From contig JAHHSD010000032.1 in the NCBI GenBank assembly GCA_020025425.1, positions 1 through 21,102 of the forward strand: a stretch of 21,102 nucleotides of DNA. The letters are read 5' to 3'. A program made the translations under genes and the position numbers. How positions within the stretch are numbered: the stretch's first letter is position 1; each line of letters opens with the position of its first letter. The stretch is from Oscillospiraceae bacterium (GTDB taxonomy: Bacteria; Bacillota; Clostridia; Oscillospirales; Oscillospiraceae). Below, piece by piece: positions 14,507 through 21,102 of the stretch. The notes under the pieces are model-generated. The model was given only the letters and a program-made list of their open reading frames with translations. It did no database searches and had not been told where the DNA came from.

Positions 14507-14917
14507 TCAGGCCAGCTTGGCACCCAGCTCCTTGCAGGCCTCAGCCTCGGCGTCGCCGGGGGCCTCGTTGCAGATGTAGGTCTCCAGAATGCCGCAGGAA
14601 GCCTCGGCCTCCCAGGTGCGCATCCACTCGCCGTCGCCCCAGCCATAGGAGCCGAACAGAACGACCTTCTTGCCGTTGAGTCTGTCCTTCACGCCGTCCC
14701 ACATGGGCTGGAACTCGGTCTCCTCCAGCTGCTCGCTGCCCATGGAGGGGCAGCCAAAGGCAAAGCCCACATACTCATCAATCATAGAAGGCTGGAAATC
14801 GCCAGCCTGGAACATATCCACCTCAGCACCGGCCGCCTTAGCGCCCTCAGCCACAAAATTAGCCATAGCCTCAGTATTACCAGTGCCGCTCCAATACACG
14901 ATTGCAATCTTGCTCAT
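14507..14917 (-). CDS. Short-chain flavodoxin
   Basis: The 136-residue protein is a flavodoxin: MSKIAIVYWSGTGNTEAMA holds the FMN phosphate loop (SGTGNTE, residues 10-16), FGCPSMGSEQLEE is the first isoalloxazine loop region, and FGSYGWGDGEW is the second. It carries one or two electrons in the cytosol and often replaces ferredoxin under iron limitation. ATG 14917 is chosen because AGAAAGGA lies upstream at suitable distance; an in-frame extension of 14 codons overlaps the DUF3793 gene and lacks a site. It is the last gene of the DUF2325-DUF3793-flavodoxin operon and ends at a strong terminator. The operators at 15815-15832 and 15881-15898 suggest metal control, which fits an iron-saving role. 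Confidence 0.95.
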   Translation of the reverse strand: MSKIAIVYWSGTGNTEAMANFVAEGAKAAGAEVDMFQAGDFQPSMIDEYVGFAFGCPSMGSEQLEETEFQPMWDGVKDRLNGKKVVLFGSYGWGDGEWMRTWEAEASCGILETYICNEAPGDAEAEACKELGAKLA

Positions 14918-14955
14918 GTTAAAAAATTCCTTTCTCATTTCGTGAAATTCATATA

Positions 14956-15504
14956 TCAACCGGCCACAGTGAGCCGTGCGATATCAAAACCCTCATCGTA
15001 CCTCTGGCAATAAAGCCGGGTACACTTGTGGAACAGCTGGAAGGTGGCCTTCGCCCGCTCCACATCCGTATAGGCCTTCCAGCAGCCGGTACAGGGGCAG
15101 TTGGCCCCCTTCTGCTCAATGAACGCCTGAATATCCGCCAGAGGGTAACCGAGGAACACACCGATCTCGTGGGGGAAATCTGCCAGCAGCAGGCGCTTTT
15201 TCAGCACCTCCAGACAATCGTCAATCTGAAACTCGCCATATCCGAAGCAGACCAGGAATTTCTGGACAGCAGGATCAGCCAGTACACGCTCCAAACGCTT
15301 TTTGCGGTACACATAGATCATTGCCATTCCCTGCTTCACACGGACCAGGACAAAGTACACGCCCTTGGCATTGAGCAGATGGTTCCGCTCGTCCACATGC
15401 CGCTGAGCTTCCTCCTCGTTCTCACAGGGGTAGGAAAACAGGCTGCCCACCTTCAGACCGGCCAGGGTGGGAGCGCAGTTGCGCACGATCATCTCTGTTG
15501 ACAT
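14956..15504 (-). CDS. DUF3793 family protein
   Basis: The 182-residue protein matches DUF3793, a family of anaerobic Firmicutes: it begins with NCAPTLAGLKVGSLFSYPC, continues with a YVYRKKRLERVL helix region, then FLGYPLADIQAFIEQKG and a cysteine-containing segment CPCTGCWKAYTDVERA. The family has no known function, but its members often lie beside flavodoxin and iron-transport genes; here it sits 38 nt before flavodoxin. The cysteines C138, C140 and C143 are worth testing as metal ligands. ATG at 15504 follows AAGGAGGA. Soluble and cytosolic; no membrane helix or signal peptide. Confidence 0.9.
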   Translation of the reverse strand: MSTEMIVRNCAPTLAGLKVGSLFSYPCENEEEAQRHVDERNHLLNAKGVYFVLVRVKQGMAMIYVYRKKRLERVLADPAVQKFLVCFGYGEFQIDDCLEVLKKRLLLADFPHEIGVFLGYPLADIQAFIEQKGANCPCTGCWKAYTDVERAKATFQLFHKCTRLYCQRYDEGFDIARLTVAG

Positions 15505-15514
15505 GACGTCCTCC

Positions 15515-15796
15515 TTATACCGGTGCGTACTGATCCAGCACCTTTTTCAGTGCGCTCATGGAGCTGGACCGGCAGTGGACGATCTGCGCCTGATCCACCG
15601 GAAGGGCCGCGCAGGCCGTGTGAACCATCTTGTGGGACACGGTATTGGTGAAAAATACCACCAGATCCGGGGATCCGATCTTATCCCGGATGCCCTGGGG
15701 CTGAGTGAAAACCTTTGCCTGACAGTGACGCTGCTCGCACAGCTGCTTATATCGGCTGGCCATACAATCGTTGCCGCCTACAATCGCAATTCTCAT
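15515..15796 (-). CDS. DUF2325 family protein
   Basis: The 93-residue protein matches DUF2325: it opens MRIAIVGGNDCMASRYKQLC, a Rossmann-like glycine loop, and continues DLVVFFTNTVSHKMVHTACAAL and HCRSSSMSALKKVL, which are conserved in the family. Function is unknown; a role in redox or metal homeostasis has been suggested from gene neighbourhoods. ATG 15796 is chosen for GGAAGGAG at good distance; a further in-frame ATG 10 codons upstream lies inside the operator region and has no site. It is the first gene of the operon and is preceded by a 100-nt leader with two palindromic operators and a GNRA-capped hairpin. Confidence 0.87.
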   Translation of the reverse strand: MRIAIVGGNDCMASRYKQLCEQRHCQAKVFTQPQGIRDKIGSPDLVVFFTNTVSHKMVHTACAALPVDQAQIVHCRSSSMSALKKVLDQYAPV

Positions 15797-15814
15797 GGTG
15801 TACTCCTTCCAGGT

Positions 15815-15832
15815 GGTTAGCACCAACTAACC
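15815..15832. promoter_or_regulatory. Operator-like palindrome 2 (GGTTAG-N6-CTAACC)
   Basis: An inverted repeat with 6-nt arms and a 6-nt centre, inside the leader of the DUF2325 operon about 20 nt before the start codon. It shares arm sequence and spacing with the palindrome at 15881-15898; the centres are 66 nt apart, about six helical turns. Confidence 0.65.
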
Positions 15833-15848
15833 CCGATTCATTTGAAAA

Positions 15849-15862
15849 GTGCCTTTCGGCAC
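15849..15862 (-). ncRNA. Leader hairpin with GNRA loop
   Basis: On the minus strand GTGCC-GAAA-GGCAC forms a 5-bp stem with a GAAA tetraloop, midway between the two palindromes. It may stabilise the leader or take part in post-transcriptional control; nothing more can be said. Confidence 0.4.
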
Positions 15863-15880
15863 ATACATTCGAAACCGCCA

Positions 15881-15898
15881 AGTTAGTCTTGGCTAACT
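15881..15898. promoter_or_regulatory. Operator-like palindrome 1 (AGTTAG-N6-CTAACT) at the transcription start
   Basis: An inverted repeat with 6-nt arms and a 6-nt centre that begins 7 nt after the -10 hexamer, so a bound repressor would cover the transcription start. The TTAG-N6-CTAA core occurs within the 19-bp consensus of DtxR/IdeR iron regulators; assignment to that family is inference. Confidence 0.68.
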
Positions 15899-15904
15899 GC
15901 GTTT

Positions 15905-15933
15905 AGCTTATCATCTTTTGCCGCTCTTGTCAA
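15905..15933 (-). promoter_or_regulatory. Promoter of the DUF2325-DUF3793-flavodoxin operon
   Basis: The minus strand reads TTGACA (15928-15933), 17-nt spacer, TAAGCT (15905-15910), with TG before the -10 hexamer. The -35 is perfect. Confidence 0.75.
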
Positions 15934-16027
15934 CTAAAATTTTTGCATAATTTTTTTGAGAACCAGTCAGCTTCTGTCGAAATTCTCTTCGATGATTTTT
16001 CCTGCCCTCTGTGTGAAATTCAGTCAT
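15911..16027 (-). CDS. Possible small basic protein, 38 residues
   Basis: ATG at 16027 overlaps the stop of the small ORF 16024-16089 as ATGA, so it could be translated by coupling. The product begins MTEFHTEGRKNHRREF and is strongly basic. It ends at TGA 15911-15913, inside the promoter of the DUF2325 operon. No independent ribosome-binding site and no family match; existence is uncertain. Confidence 0.2.
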   Translation of the reverse strand: MTEFHTEGRKNHRREFRQKLTGSQKNYAKILVDKSGKR

Positions 16028-16089
16028 TGATCGGACGATTCCACAACATATACCCCTATTTTCCACCATATTCCATCCCGGGCAGCCAT
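16024..16089 (-). CDS. Possible 21-residue ORF with a strong ribosome-binding site
   Basis: AAAGGAGG lies 4 nt before ATG 16089 on the minus strand; the peptide begins MAARDGIWWKIGVYVV and stops at 16024-16026. It sits downstream of the recO terminator (16142-16174) and no clear promoter precedes it. The consensus ribosome-binding site is the only evidence. Confidence 0.25.
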   Translation of the reverse strand: MAARDGIWWKIGVYVVESSDQ

Positions 16090-16141
16090 TTAACCTCCTT
16101 TGTACCGCTTATTTTTTTGGTTCTCCCCCCATAAAAAAGCA

Positions 16142-16174
16142 GAAGTCCTGTCCGCATTTTGCAGACAGGACTTC
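16142..16174 (-). terminator. Terminator of the era-recO operon
   Basis: An 11-bp perfect stem (16142-16152 with 16164-16174) closes an 11-nt loop; the minus strand then reads TGCTTTTTTAT. Confidence 0.85.
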
Positions 16175-16177
16175 CGG

Positions 16178-16939
16178 TTATTGCATGGGCTGATGTAACT
16201 GCTTGAAAAAATCCAGGGTGGAAAACCCCCGCTCCAGCTGGGTCATCAGGTAGGCCTCGCACAGGTCGGACAGCTGCCGCAGGGACGGGGTGTCCAGCTG
16301 GAAAGAGAACAGCCGCTTGGGCGGGCCGTAGACGATGTGCCGCATGGCCCGCAGGGCCGCCGGTCCCAGGGGCATGGAAATCCCGTCCCCCACCTCTCCC
16401 CGGCACTGGGCACAGTGGAGCACCCCCTCCCGCAGGTGGAACCGGGCCTCCTCCGGCTCCTCCTGCCCGCAAACTGCGCAGGCGTCCAGAATGGGCTCGT
16501 ACCCGGCCAGGCACATGGCTTTCAGCTCAAAGGCCGCCTTCACCAGCTCCAGGGGCTTGTCCGGCCGGCGGTCCAGCACATGGAGACTGTTCAGGATCAG
16601 GGAGAGCAGCTCCGGGGCGGGCATGCCCTCCACCGCCAGCAGCTCGGTGATCTCAGCGAAGTAGCAGCCCAGGCTCAGCCGCTCCACGTCCTGCTCCACG
16701 CCCCGAAACTGCCGCTCGATCACGGCCTCCTTCACCGACCAGCGGCCCCGGTACTCAAAGAGCACCATATCCGCATAGGTCAGCAGCTGGGTGGGGGCCG
16801 CCAGGGCGCTCCCCCGCTTTCGGCTGCCCTGGGCCGAGGCGGTCACCTTGCCGTCCTCGGCGGTGAGCAGGGTCAGGATCTTATTCGTCTCTTTGTAGTC
16901 CACCGACCGCAGCACCAGGGCCTTGACCGAGCTGTGCAT
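16178..16939 (-). CDS. recO: DNA repair protein RecO
   Basis: The 253-residue protein has the RecO layout. Residues 1-80 form the OB fold (VKALVLRSVDYKETNKILTLLTAEDGKVTASAQGSRK); the rest is helical with a zinc-finger formed by C154, C157, C176 and C179 (CAVCG ... CAQCR). RecO anneals single strands and helps RecR load RecA at gaps in the RecFOR pathway. ATG 16939 follows GGAGGGGAG. It is the last gene of the yqfD-phoH-ybeY-era-yqzL-recO group, 21 nt after yqzL, and ends at the terminator 16142-16174. The order era-yqzL-recO is the same as in Bacillus. Confidence 0.95.
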   Translation of the reverse strand: MHSSVKALVLRSVDYKETNKILTLLTAEDGKVTASAQGSRKRGSALAAPTQLLTYADMVLFEYRGRWSVKEAVIERQFRGVEQDVERLSLGCYFAEITELLAVEGMPAPELLSLILNSLHVLDRRPDKPLELVKAAFELKAMCLAGYEPILDACAVCGQEEPEEARFHLREGVLHCAQCRGEVGDGISMPLGPAALRAMRHIVYGPPKRLFSFQLDTPSLRQLSDLCEAYLMTQLERGFSTLDFFKQLHQPMQ

Positions 16940-16960
16940 GTTCTCCCCTCCATGGTCCGA

Positions 16961-17104
16961 TCAGCACCCGTGGGCCTGGGGCGGGTCAGAGGTGAAGGCG
17001 GTCTGCGCCTCCTCCCACTGCTCCTCCCGCTCACTGCACAGGGCCAAATAGGCCTCCGGAAGGCCTGTTTCAAAAAATAACTGCCACAATCCATCCTGTT
17101 CCAT
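16961..17104 (-). CDS. yqzL: YqzL-like small protein between era and recO
   Basis: A 47-residue minus-strand ORF from ATG 17104 to TGA 16961 fills the gap between era and recO. It begins MEQDGLWQLFFETGLPEAYL, like the YqzL family, whose members have an aromatic residue near position 7, then F-x-x-T/S-G and a Y-L pair, and sit in exactly this position in Firmicutes. The tail is acidic (SEREEQWEEAQ) and then disordered. Function is unknown. The ribosome-binding site (GAAGGGCGG) is moderate. Identification rests as much on location as on sequence. Confidence 0.72.
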   Translation of the reverse strand: MEQDGLWQLFFETGLPEAYLALCSEREEQWEEAQTAFTSDPPQAHGC

Positions 17105-17173
17105 GGTTCAGCACCGCCCTTCTCTGTTAGGCTGTGCCGCACGGCGGGAACTATGTCAGGAAATTTTTGTGGA

Positions 17174-18073
17174 TCACTCGTCCTTATATCCGAAATTCCG
17201 GATCAGATTCACATTGTCCCGCCAGTTCTCCTTCACCTTGACCCAGGTCTGGAGGTACACCTTGGTACCCATAAAGCGCTCCATATCCTGCCGGGCCAGG
17301 GTGGACACCTTTTTCAGCATGGCGCCGCCCTTGCCGATGATGATACCCTTGTGGCTGTTCTTCTCGCAGTAAATGGTGGCGTCGCACTCGATGACCTCGT
17401 CGTCCCGCTCGGCAAAGCGGGTGATCTCCACGGCGGTGCCGTGGGGGATCTCCTTATCCAGGCACAGCAGCAGCTTTTCCCGCAGAATCTCAGCCATGAC
17501 CTGGCGCTCGGGCTGGTCGGTGACCATATCGTCGGGGAAGAGCTGGGGACCGGCGGGCAGGTAGCCCTCCAGCACCTTCAGAAGCTCCTCCACGCCCTCC
17601 TTCTCCTTGGCGGAGATGGGGATGACGGCGTCGAAGTCGCAGGCCTGCTGGTAGGTCTGGATCACGGCCAGCAGATCCTCCTTGTGCTCCAGGGTGTCCA
17701 CCTTGTTGATGACCAGCACGCTGGGGCAGTTCAGGGTCTTGATCCGGTCAATGATCATCTGCTCCGGGGTGCCGATGTTGGGGATGGGCTCCACCAGCAG
17801 CATGATGGCGTCCACGTCGGCCACCGACTCCTTGACCACGTTGACCATGTAGTCGCCCAGACGGGTGCGGGCCTTGTGCAGGCCGGGGGTGTCCATAAAG
17901 ACAAACTGGCTCTCGCCCCGGTTCAGGATGGCGCAGATGCGGTTGCGGGTGGTCTGGGGCTTGTTGGTGACAATGGCCACCTTCTCCCCCACCAGGGCGT
18001 TGGTCAGGGTGGACTTGCCCACATTGGGGCGGCCGCAGATGGTAATAATACCGGATTTTTTGATTTCAGACAT
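17174..18073 (-). CDS. era: GTPase Era
   Basis: The 299-residue protein is Era, a GTPase that binds the 3' end of 16S rRNA and assists 30S assembly. The G motifs are GRPNVGKS (14-21), DTPG (61-64), NKVD (123-126) and SAK (154-156), and the C-terminal KH domain carries GIIIGKGG (243-250). Length is normal. The start is ATG 18073, as GAGGAT precedes it at 8 nt; the frame is open for 20 more codons, which overlap the end of ybeY and have no family match. It follows ybeY after 62 nt of AT-rich sequence that may hold a secondary promoter. Confidence 0.97.
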   Translation of the reverse strand: MSEIKKSGIITICGRPNVGKSTLTNALVGEKVAIVTNKPQTTRNRICAILNRGESQFVFMDTPGLHKARTRLGDYMVNVVKESVADVDAIMLLVEPIPNIGTPEQMIIDRIKTLNCPSVLVINKVDTLEHKEDLLAVIQTYQQACDFDAVIPISAKEKEGVEELLKVLEGYLPAGPQLFPDDMVTDQPERQVMAEILREKLLLCLDKEIPHGTAVEITRFAERDDEVIECDATIYCEKNSHKGIIIGKGGAMLKKVSTLARQDMERFMGTKVYLQTWVKVKENWRDNVNLIRNFGYKDE

Positions 18074-18104
18074 AAAATGATCCTCAACTTTCTCTTTTGA
18101 GCAA

Positions 18105-18133
18105 TTTTTATTAGAATATGCTTGATTTGACAA
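18105..18133 (-). promoter_or_regulatory. Possible internal promoter for era-yqzL-recO
   Basis: The minus strand reads TTGTCA (18128-18133), 17-nt spacer, TAAAAA (18105-18110) in an AT-rich gap inside an otherwise GC-rich operon. The match is moderate. Confidence 0.3.
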
Positions 18134-18135
18134 AT

Positions 18136-19044
18136 TTATTCGTCCCGTGTGATGCCCAGCTCTCCCAGGATGGCCTCCTCCCGGGCGCGCATCCGGGCCT
18201 TCATGGGGCCCTCGTCCATGTGGTCGTAGCCCAGGAGATGGAGGGCGGAGTGGACGGCCAGATAGGCCAGCTCCCGGCGCGGGCTGTGTCCGAACTCCTC
18301 CGCCTGGGCCCGGATGCGGTCCACGGAAAAGACCATGTCACCTAGGGGCAGCAGACGGGAGCCGGGGTCCAGCAGGTCCTCGTCGGAAATTTTGGGCGGC
18401 TCCCCGGGGGCAAACTCAAACATGGGGAAGGAGAGCACGTCGGTGGGCCTGTCCACCCCGCGCTGCTCCAGATTGATGGCGTGGATACCAGCGTCGTCGG
18501 TAAAAAGCACATTGACCTCACAGGGCAGCTCCACACCCTCGGCGTTCAGGGCGGCGGGGACCACCTGCCGGAGCACCTCAGCAAACTCCTCCGTCCCCTC
18601 CACCTCGCTGTCCAGCACGATCTGGTGGGGACCCTGAAGGGGCTCGTCCAGCACCCAGGGCAGCCAGAGCCACAGCTCCAGCTCAATGCGGGGCTGGGGG
18701 AAATCCTCGGCCCCGTCCGGCTCCGTACGCTCATCGGGGGTCAGGACGCGGAACTCCTCCGACTCCGGTCCCCGCTCCAGGATTTTCCCCACCAGGGGGT
18801 ACTGGATCTGGTAGAGATTCTGCTCCCCCTCCCGATCTATCTGACAGACATAGGACGCCTTGGCGGGCCGGACGCCAAAGGCGGCCAGCACGGTCCGCAG
18901 CTCCTCCGGGAAGGAGGCGTCCCCCTGGGCCACGAAGTTGCGGCAGTGACCGCAGTCGCAGTCCCAATCCGCTGCGCTCTCATACCAGCGGCGGGTGGCT
19001 TCTTCATCGACTTCCAGCTTCCAACCGAAAATCACTTGTTCCAT
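18136..19044 (-). CDS. ybeY: Endoribonuclease YbeY with an extra N-terminal cysteine-motif domain
   Basis: The 302-residue frame has two parts. Residues 139 to 302 are a full YbeY: CEVNVLFTDDAGIHAINLEQRGVDRPTDVLSFPMFE and the zinc-binding HSALHLLGYDH with His265, His269 and His275. YbeY is a metal-dependent RNase needed for 16S rRNA 3'-end maturation and ribosome quality control. Residues 1-138 are not part of normal YbeY (about 150-165 residues): they contain CDCGHCRNFVA (Cys29, Cys31, Cys34), Cys67 in ASYVCQID, and end in an acidic stretch with LWLPWVLDEP. This resembles small stand-alone proteins of Clostridia of unknown function. No internal ATG or ribosome-binding site is seen at the joint, so a real fusion is likely. 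The start at 19044 (GAGGGG site) overlaps the phoH end by 13 nt. Confidence 0.88.
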   Translation of the reverse strand: MEQVIFGWKLEVDEEATRRWYESAADWDCDCGHCRNFVAQGDASFPEELRTVLAAFGVRPAKASYVCQIDREGEQNLYQIQYPLVGKILERGPESEEFRVLTPDERTEPDGAEDFPQPRIELELWLWLPWVLDEPLQGPHQIVLDSEVEGTEEFAEVLRQVVPAALNAEGVELPCEVNVLFTDDAGIHAINLEQRGVDRPTDVLSFPMFEFAPGEPPKISDEDLLDPGSRLLPLGDMVFSVDRIRAQAEEFGHSPRRELAYLAVHSALHLLGYDHMDEGPMKARMRAREEAILGELGITRDE

Positions 19045-20024
19045 TCCCGTTTCCCCTCTTTCTTATTTCTCTTCTGTTCGTCCTCCTCATAGGCCTTGAT
19101 GATGCGCTGGACGATCACATGGCGCACCACATCCGCCTCGTTGAGCCGGCAGATAGCGATGTCCTCCACGTCCTTCAGCACCCGCATGGCCTCCTTCAGG
19201 CCGGAAACCGTGTCCCTGGGGAGGTCGATCTGGGTGACGTCGCCGGTAATGACGATTTTGGAGCCGAAGCCCATGCGGGTCAGAAACATCTTCATCTGTT
19301 CCCGGGAGGTGTTCTGAGCCTCGTCCAGGATGATAAAGCTGTCGTCCAGGGTGCGTCCGCGCATATAGGCCAGGGGGGCCACCTCGATGTTGCCCCGCTC
19401 CACATATTTCTGGTAGGTCTCCGGGCCCAGCATCTCAAAGAGGGCGTCGTACAGGGGCCGCAGGTAGGGGTCCACCTTGCTCTGGAGGTCGCCGGGCAGG
19501 AAGCCCAGCCGCTCTCCCGCCTCCACCGCCGGGCGGGTGAGGATGATCCGGTTGACCTCCTTGGCCCGGAAGGCGGACACGGCGGCGGCCACCGCCAGAT
19601 AGGTCTTTCCGGTTCCGGCGGGGCCGATGCCCAGGGTGATGGTGTTCTTGTTGATGGCCTCCACATACTTCTTCTGGCCCAGGGTCTTGGGCTTGATGGG
19701 CTTGCCCTTGGCGGTGACGCACAGCACGTCCCCGGCCAGCCGGTGGAGCTGGCTCTCCTCCCCGGCCAGGACCAGCTGGATCACATACCGCACGTTCTGT
19801 TCCTGGATGGTCTCGCCCCGGGCGGCCAGCTCCATCAGGCCCTGGATCACCCGGACGGCATACTGGACCCGCTCCGGGTCCTCGCCGCTCACCTTCAGGG
19901 CGGAGTCTCGGCTGATGATGTCCACCCCCAGCTCCTGCTCCACCAGTCGGATATTTTCATCAAAGGAGCCAAATACGTTGATGGTCTCCTCCATACGCTC
20001 TAAACTGATACTCTGTTCTGTCAT
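19032..20024 (-). CDS. PhoH family ATPase (PhoH-like, YbeZ type)
   Basis: The 330-residue protein has the PhoH-like layout: an N-terminal KH-like region (1-105), Walker A GPAGTGKT (134-141), Walker B IILDEAQ (231-237) and the conserved NTSREQMKMFLTRMGFGSKIVITGD. Members are predicted ATPases or helicases that act with YbeY in RNA metabolism. It starts at ATG 20024 behind AAGGAGAT and follows yqfD after 45 nt; its last codons overlap the ybeY start. The C-terminus is a Lys/Arg/Glu-rich tail. The name phoH is historical; nothing here shows phosphate control. Confidence 0.95.
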   Translation of the reverse strand: MTEQSISLERMEETINVFGSFDENIRLVEQELGVDIISRDSALKVSGEDPERVQYAVRVIQGLMELAARGETIQEQNVRYVIQLVLAGEESQLHRLAGDVLCVTAKGKPIKPKTLGQKKYVEAINKNTITLGIGPAGTGKTYLAVAAAVSAFRAKEVNRIILTRPAVEAGERLGFLPGDLQSKVDPYLRPLYDALFEMLGPETYQKYVERGNIEVAPLAYMRGRTLDDSFIILDEAQNTSREQMKMFLTRMGFGSKIVITGDVTQIDLPRDTVSGLKEAMRVLKDVEDIAICRLNEADVVRHVIVQRIIKAYEEDEQKRNKKEGKREWNK

Positions 20025-20069
20025 AGACCAGGATCTCCTTGCTGTATCAAACTTTCCCTGTGTCCCCGC

Positions 20070-21102
20070 TCACGGTCCCACCCCGTCCTGGGGATACTGG
20101 GCGGGGATCTGCCGGCCCACCTGCTCCCAGCACTGGGCCTGGGCGGTGACCTGGAGCCAGCCCTTGGCGGGACGGGCGGAAAACCGGACATCCTCCACCC
20201 TGCCGTCCTCCCCCACCAGCTGCTCCAGCCGGCTGCGCAGCTGCTCCTCCAGCAGGACCTGGGCGGCGGACCGGTCCACCTCCACCACCTCCGGGCGGTA
20301 GGCACGAACGGTCTGGGCGGTCCAGCTCAGAGGCAGGGGCACGCCGCTTGGCAGAGAGGCCCGGGACACATGGGTTATTTTATCATAGAATGGCCAGGAA
20401 ATGCTACTGTTTCTGTAAAAATCCATGCGGCGGTCAAAAATGGTCAGAGAGCGGAGGGTTTTCTCCTCCCCGGTGTACACCTTGACCGCCGCCGTCAGGG
20501 GAATTTCCGCGGTGATGGTCCGCCAGGTTTTGGCCCAGACCTTTCCCCGGGCACAGGTCTGGAAGTACCGGACGGGCAGGTCGCTGTACATGGGGGGCTT
20601 CATGCTCACGTGGCCGGTGATCAGCACGTCCCCGGCCATCACCACATCCCCCTCCTTCACCAGTGCCTCCCCGTTGTAGGCCTCCACCTGCCGGATCAGT
20701 CCGTCGGCCTTGGCTACAATGTCAAAGCAGCCCTCCTCCCGGGTCAGCTCCGGGGGCTTGACGGCCTCCCGGACAATGACCTCCGCCCGGGTGCCGTGGA
20801 GATTGACGGTGAGCCAGGACAGGTCCTCCAGGGACAGCAGGGCCTCCTGGGCCAGCTGCTTCAGCTCCAGCCCCGGGCCGTAGACCCCGGGGCGCAGTCC
20901 CAGCCGACGCAGCTCCCCCAAAATCTGGGCCGTGGGCACCGACTGGTTACCCGTGACCTGAACAGTAAACACCACCCGGGACAGAAGGCATACGGCAATC
21001 AGGGAGAAGGCCAGCCCGACCAAAAAGGCGGGGCGCTTCCGGAACCGTTTCAGGAAGGCGGGCAGCCCCCGCTCCTCCCCCGCTGTGACGATACAGCCCA
21101 CC
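20070..21102 (-). CDS. yqfD: Sporulation protein YqfD, N-terminus beyond the right edge
   Basis: At least 343 residues of a YqfD-family protein are visible; the frame is open to the right edge and about 60-75 N-terminal residues are expected to be missing. The sequence has a membrane helix after RKRPAFLVGLAFSLIAVCLLS, then an extracytoplasmic region with VQVTGNQSVPTAQIL, the family pattern EEGCFDIVAKADGLIRQVEAYNGEALVKEGDVV (a hammerhead-like repeat), and ends AQYPQDGVGP. In Bacillus yqfD and its neighbour yqfC are expressed in the mother cell and needed for sporulation, which supports a spore-forming host. The order yqfD-phoH-ybeY-era is conserved in Firmicutes. Confidence 0.9.
   Translation of the reverse strand, partial: VGCIVTAGEERGLPAFLKRFRKRPAFLVGLAFSLIAVCLLSRVVFTVQVTGNQSVPTAQILGELRRLGLRPGVYGPGLELKQLAQEALLSLEDLSWLTVNLHGTRAEVIVREAVKPPELTREEGCFDIVAKADGLIRQVEAYNGEALVKEGDVVMAGDVLITGHVSMKPPMYSDLPVRYFQTCARGKVWAKTWRTITAEIPLTAAVKVYTGEEKTLRSLTIFDRRMDFYRNSSISWPFYDKITHVSRASLPSGVPLPLSWTAQTVRAYRPEVVEVDRSAAQVLLEEQLRSRLEQLVGEDGRVEDVRFSARPAKGWLQVTAQAQCWEQVGRQIPAQYPQDGVGP

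Noticed and set aside
17153..18100. A 315-codon plus-strand frame opposite era.
   Set aside because: Antisense to a certain Era gene with all GTPase motifs; composition typical of a shadow.

Overview
The window looks like chromosomal DNA from a spore-forming, GC-rich member of the Clostridia. Flavonifractor/Pseudoflavonifractor-type Oscillospiraceae fit best. This is inferred from the gene families (YqfD, DUF3793, DUF2325, Mbeg1-like, AsrC-like), the strong AGGAGG ribosome-binding sites and the era-region gene order; no marker gene confirms it. Most genes from 7 kb onward are GC-rich. The stretches at 1-1110 and about 3000-6900 are clearly more AT-rich and carry accessory genes, which suggests acquired or fast-evolving DNA.

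Layout, left to right. 1-340: two tiny minus-strand genes, one cut by the edge, in an AT-rich island. 866-2442: a promoter, a 220-nt leader with a small ORF, and a CNNM/CBS-domain membrane transporter. 2661-3130: a DUF7336 gene between two strong hairpin terminators. 3401-4459: a secreted protein and a membrane-anchored protein that probably form one unit. 4660-6723 (minus): a membrane sensor diguanylate cyclase followed by a truncated response-regulator remnant. 7088-8776 (minus): a MATE transporter joined in frame to a complete DarA/PstA-like cyclic-di-AMP receptor. 8849-10054 (minus): an Mbeg1-like (DUF2974) alpha/beta hydrolase, divergent from a MerR regulator with two C-terminal membrane helices (10228), a two-helix membrane peptide and a YbjQ-family protein. 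11642-13341: a membrane-anchored XRE regulator translationally coupled to a four-helix membrane protein. 13462-14340 (minus): an AsrC-like siroheme/ferredoxin protein. 14507-15796 (minus): DUF2325, DUF3793 and flavodoxin under a promoter with two matching palindromes, probably a metal-responsive low-iron operon. 16178-21102 (minus): the conserved housekeeping cluster yqfD-phoH-ybeY-era-yqzL-recO, in which YbeY carries an extra N-terminal cysteine motif domain.

The most notable points are the MATE-DarA fusion with an intact internal ribosome-binding site, the YbeY fusion, the paired TTAG-N6-CTAA operators of the flavodoxin operon, and the decayed LytTR regulator beside the diguanylate cyclase. 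I saw no rRNA, tRNA, CRISPR array, intact insertion sequence or recognisable riboswitch.
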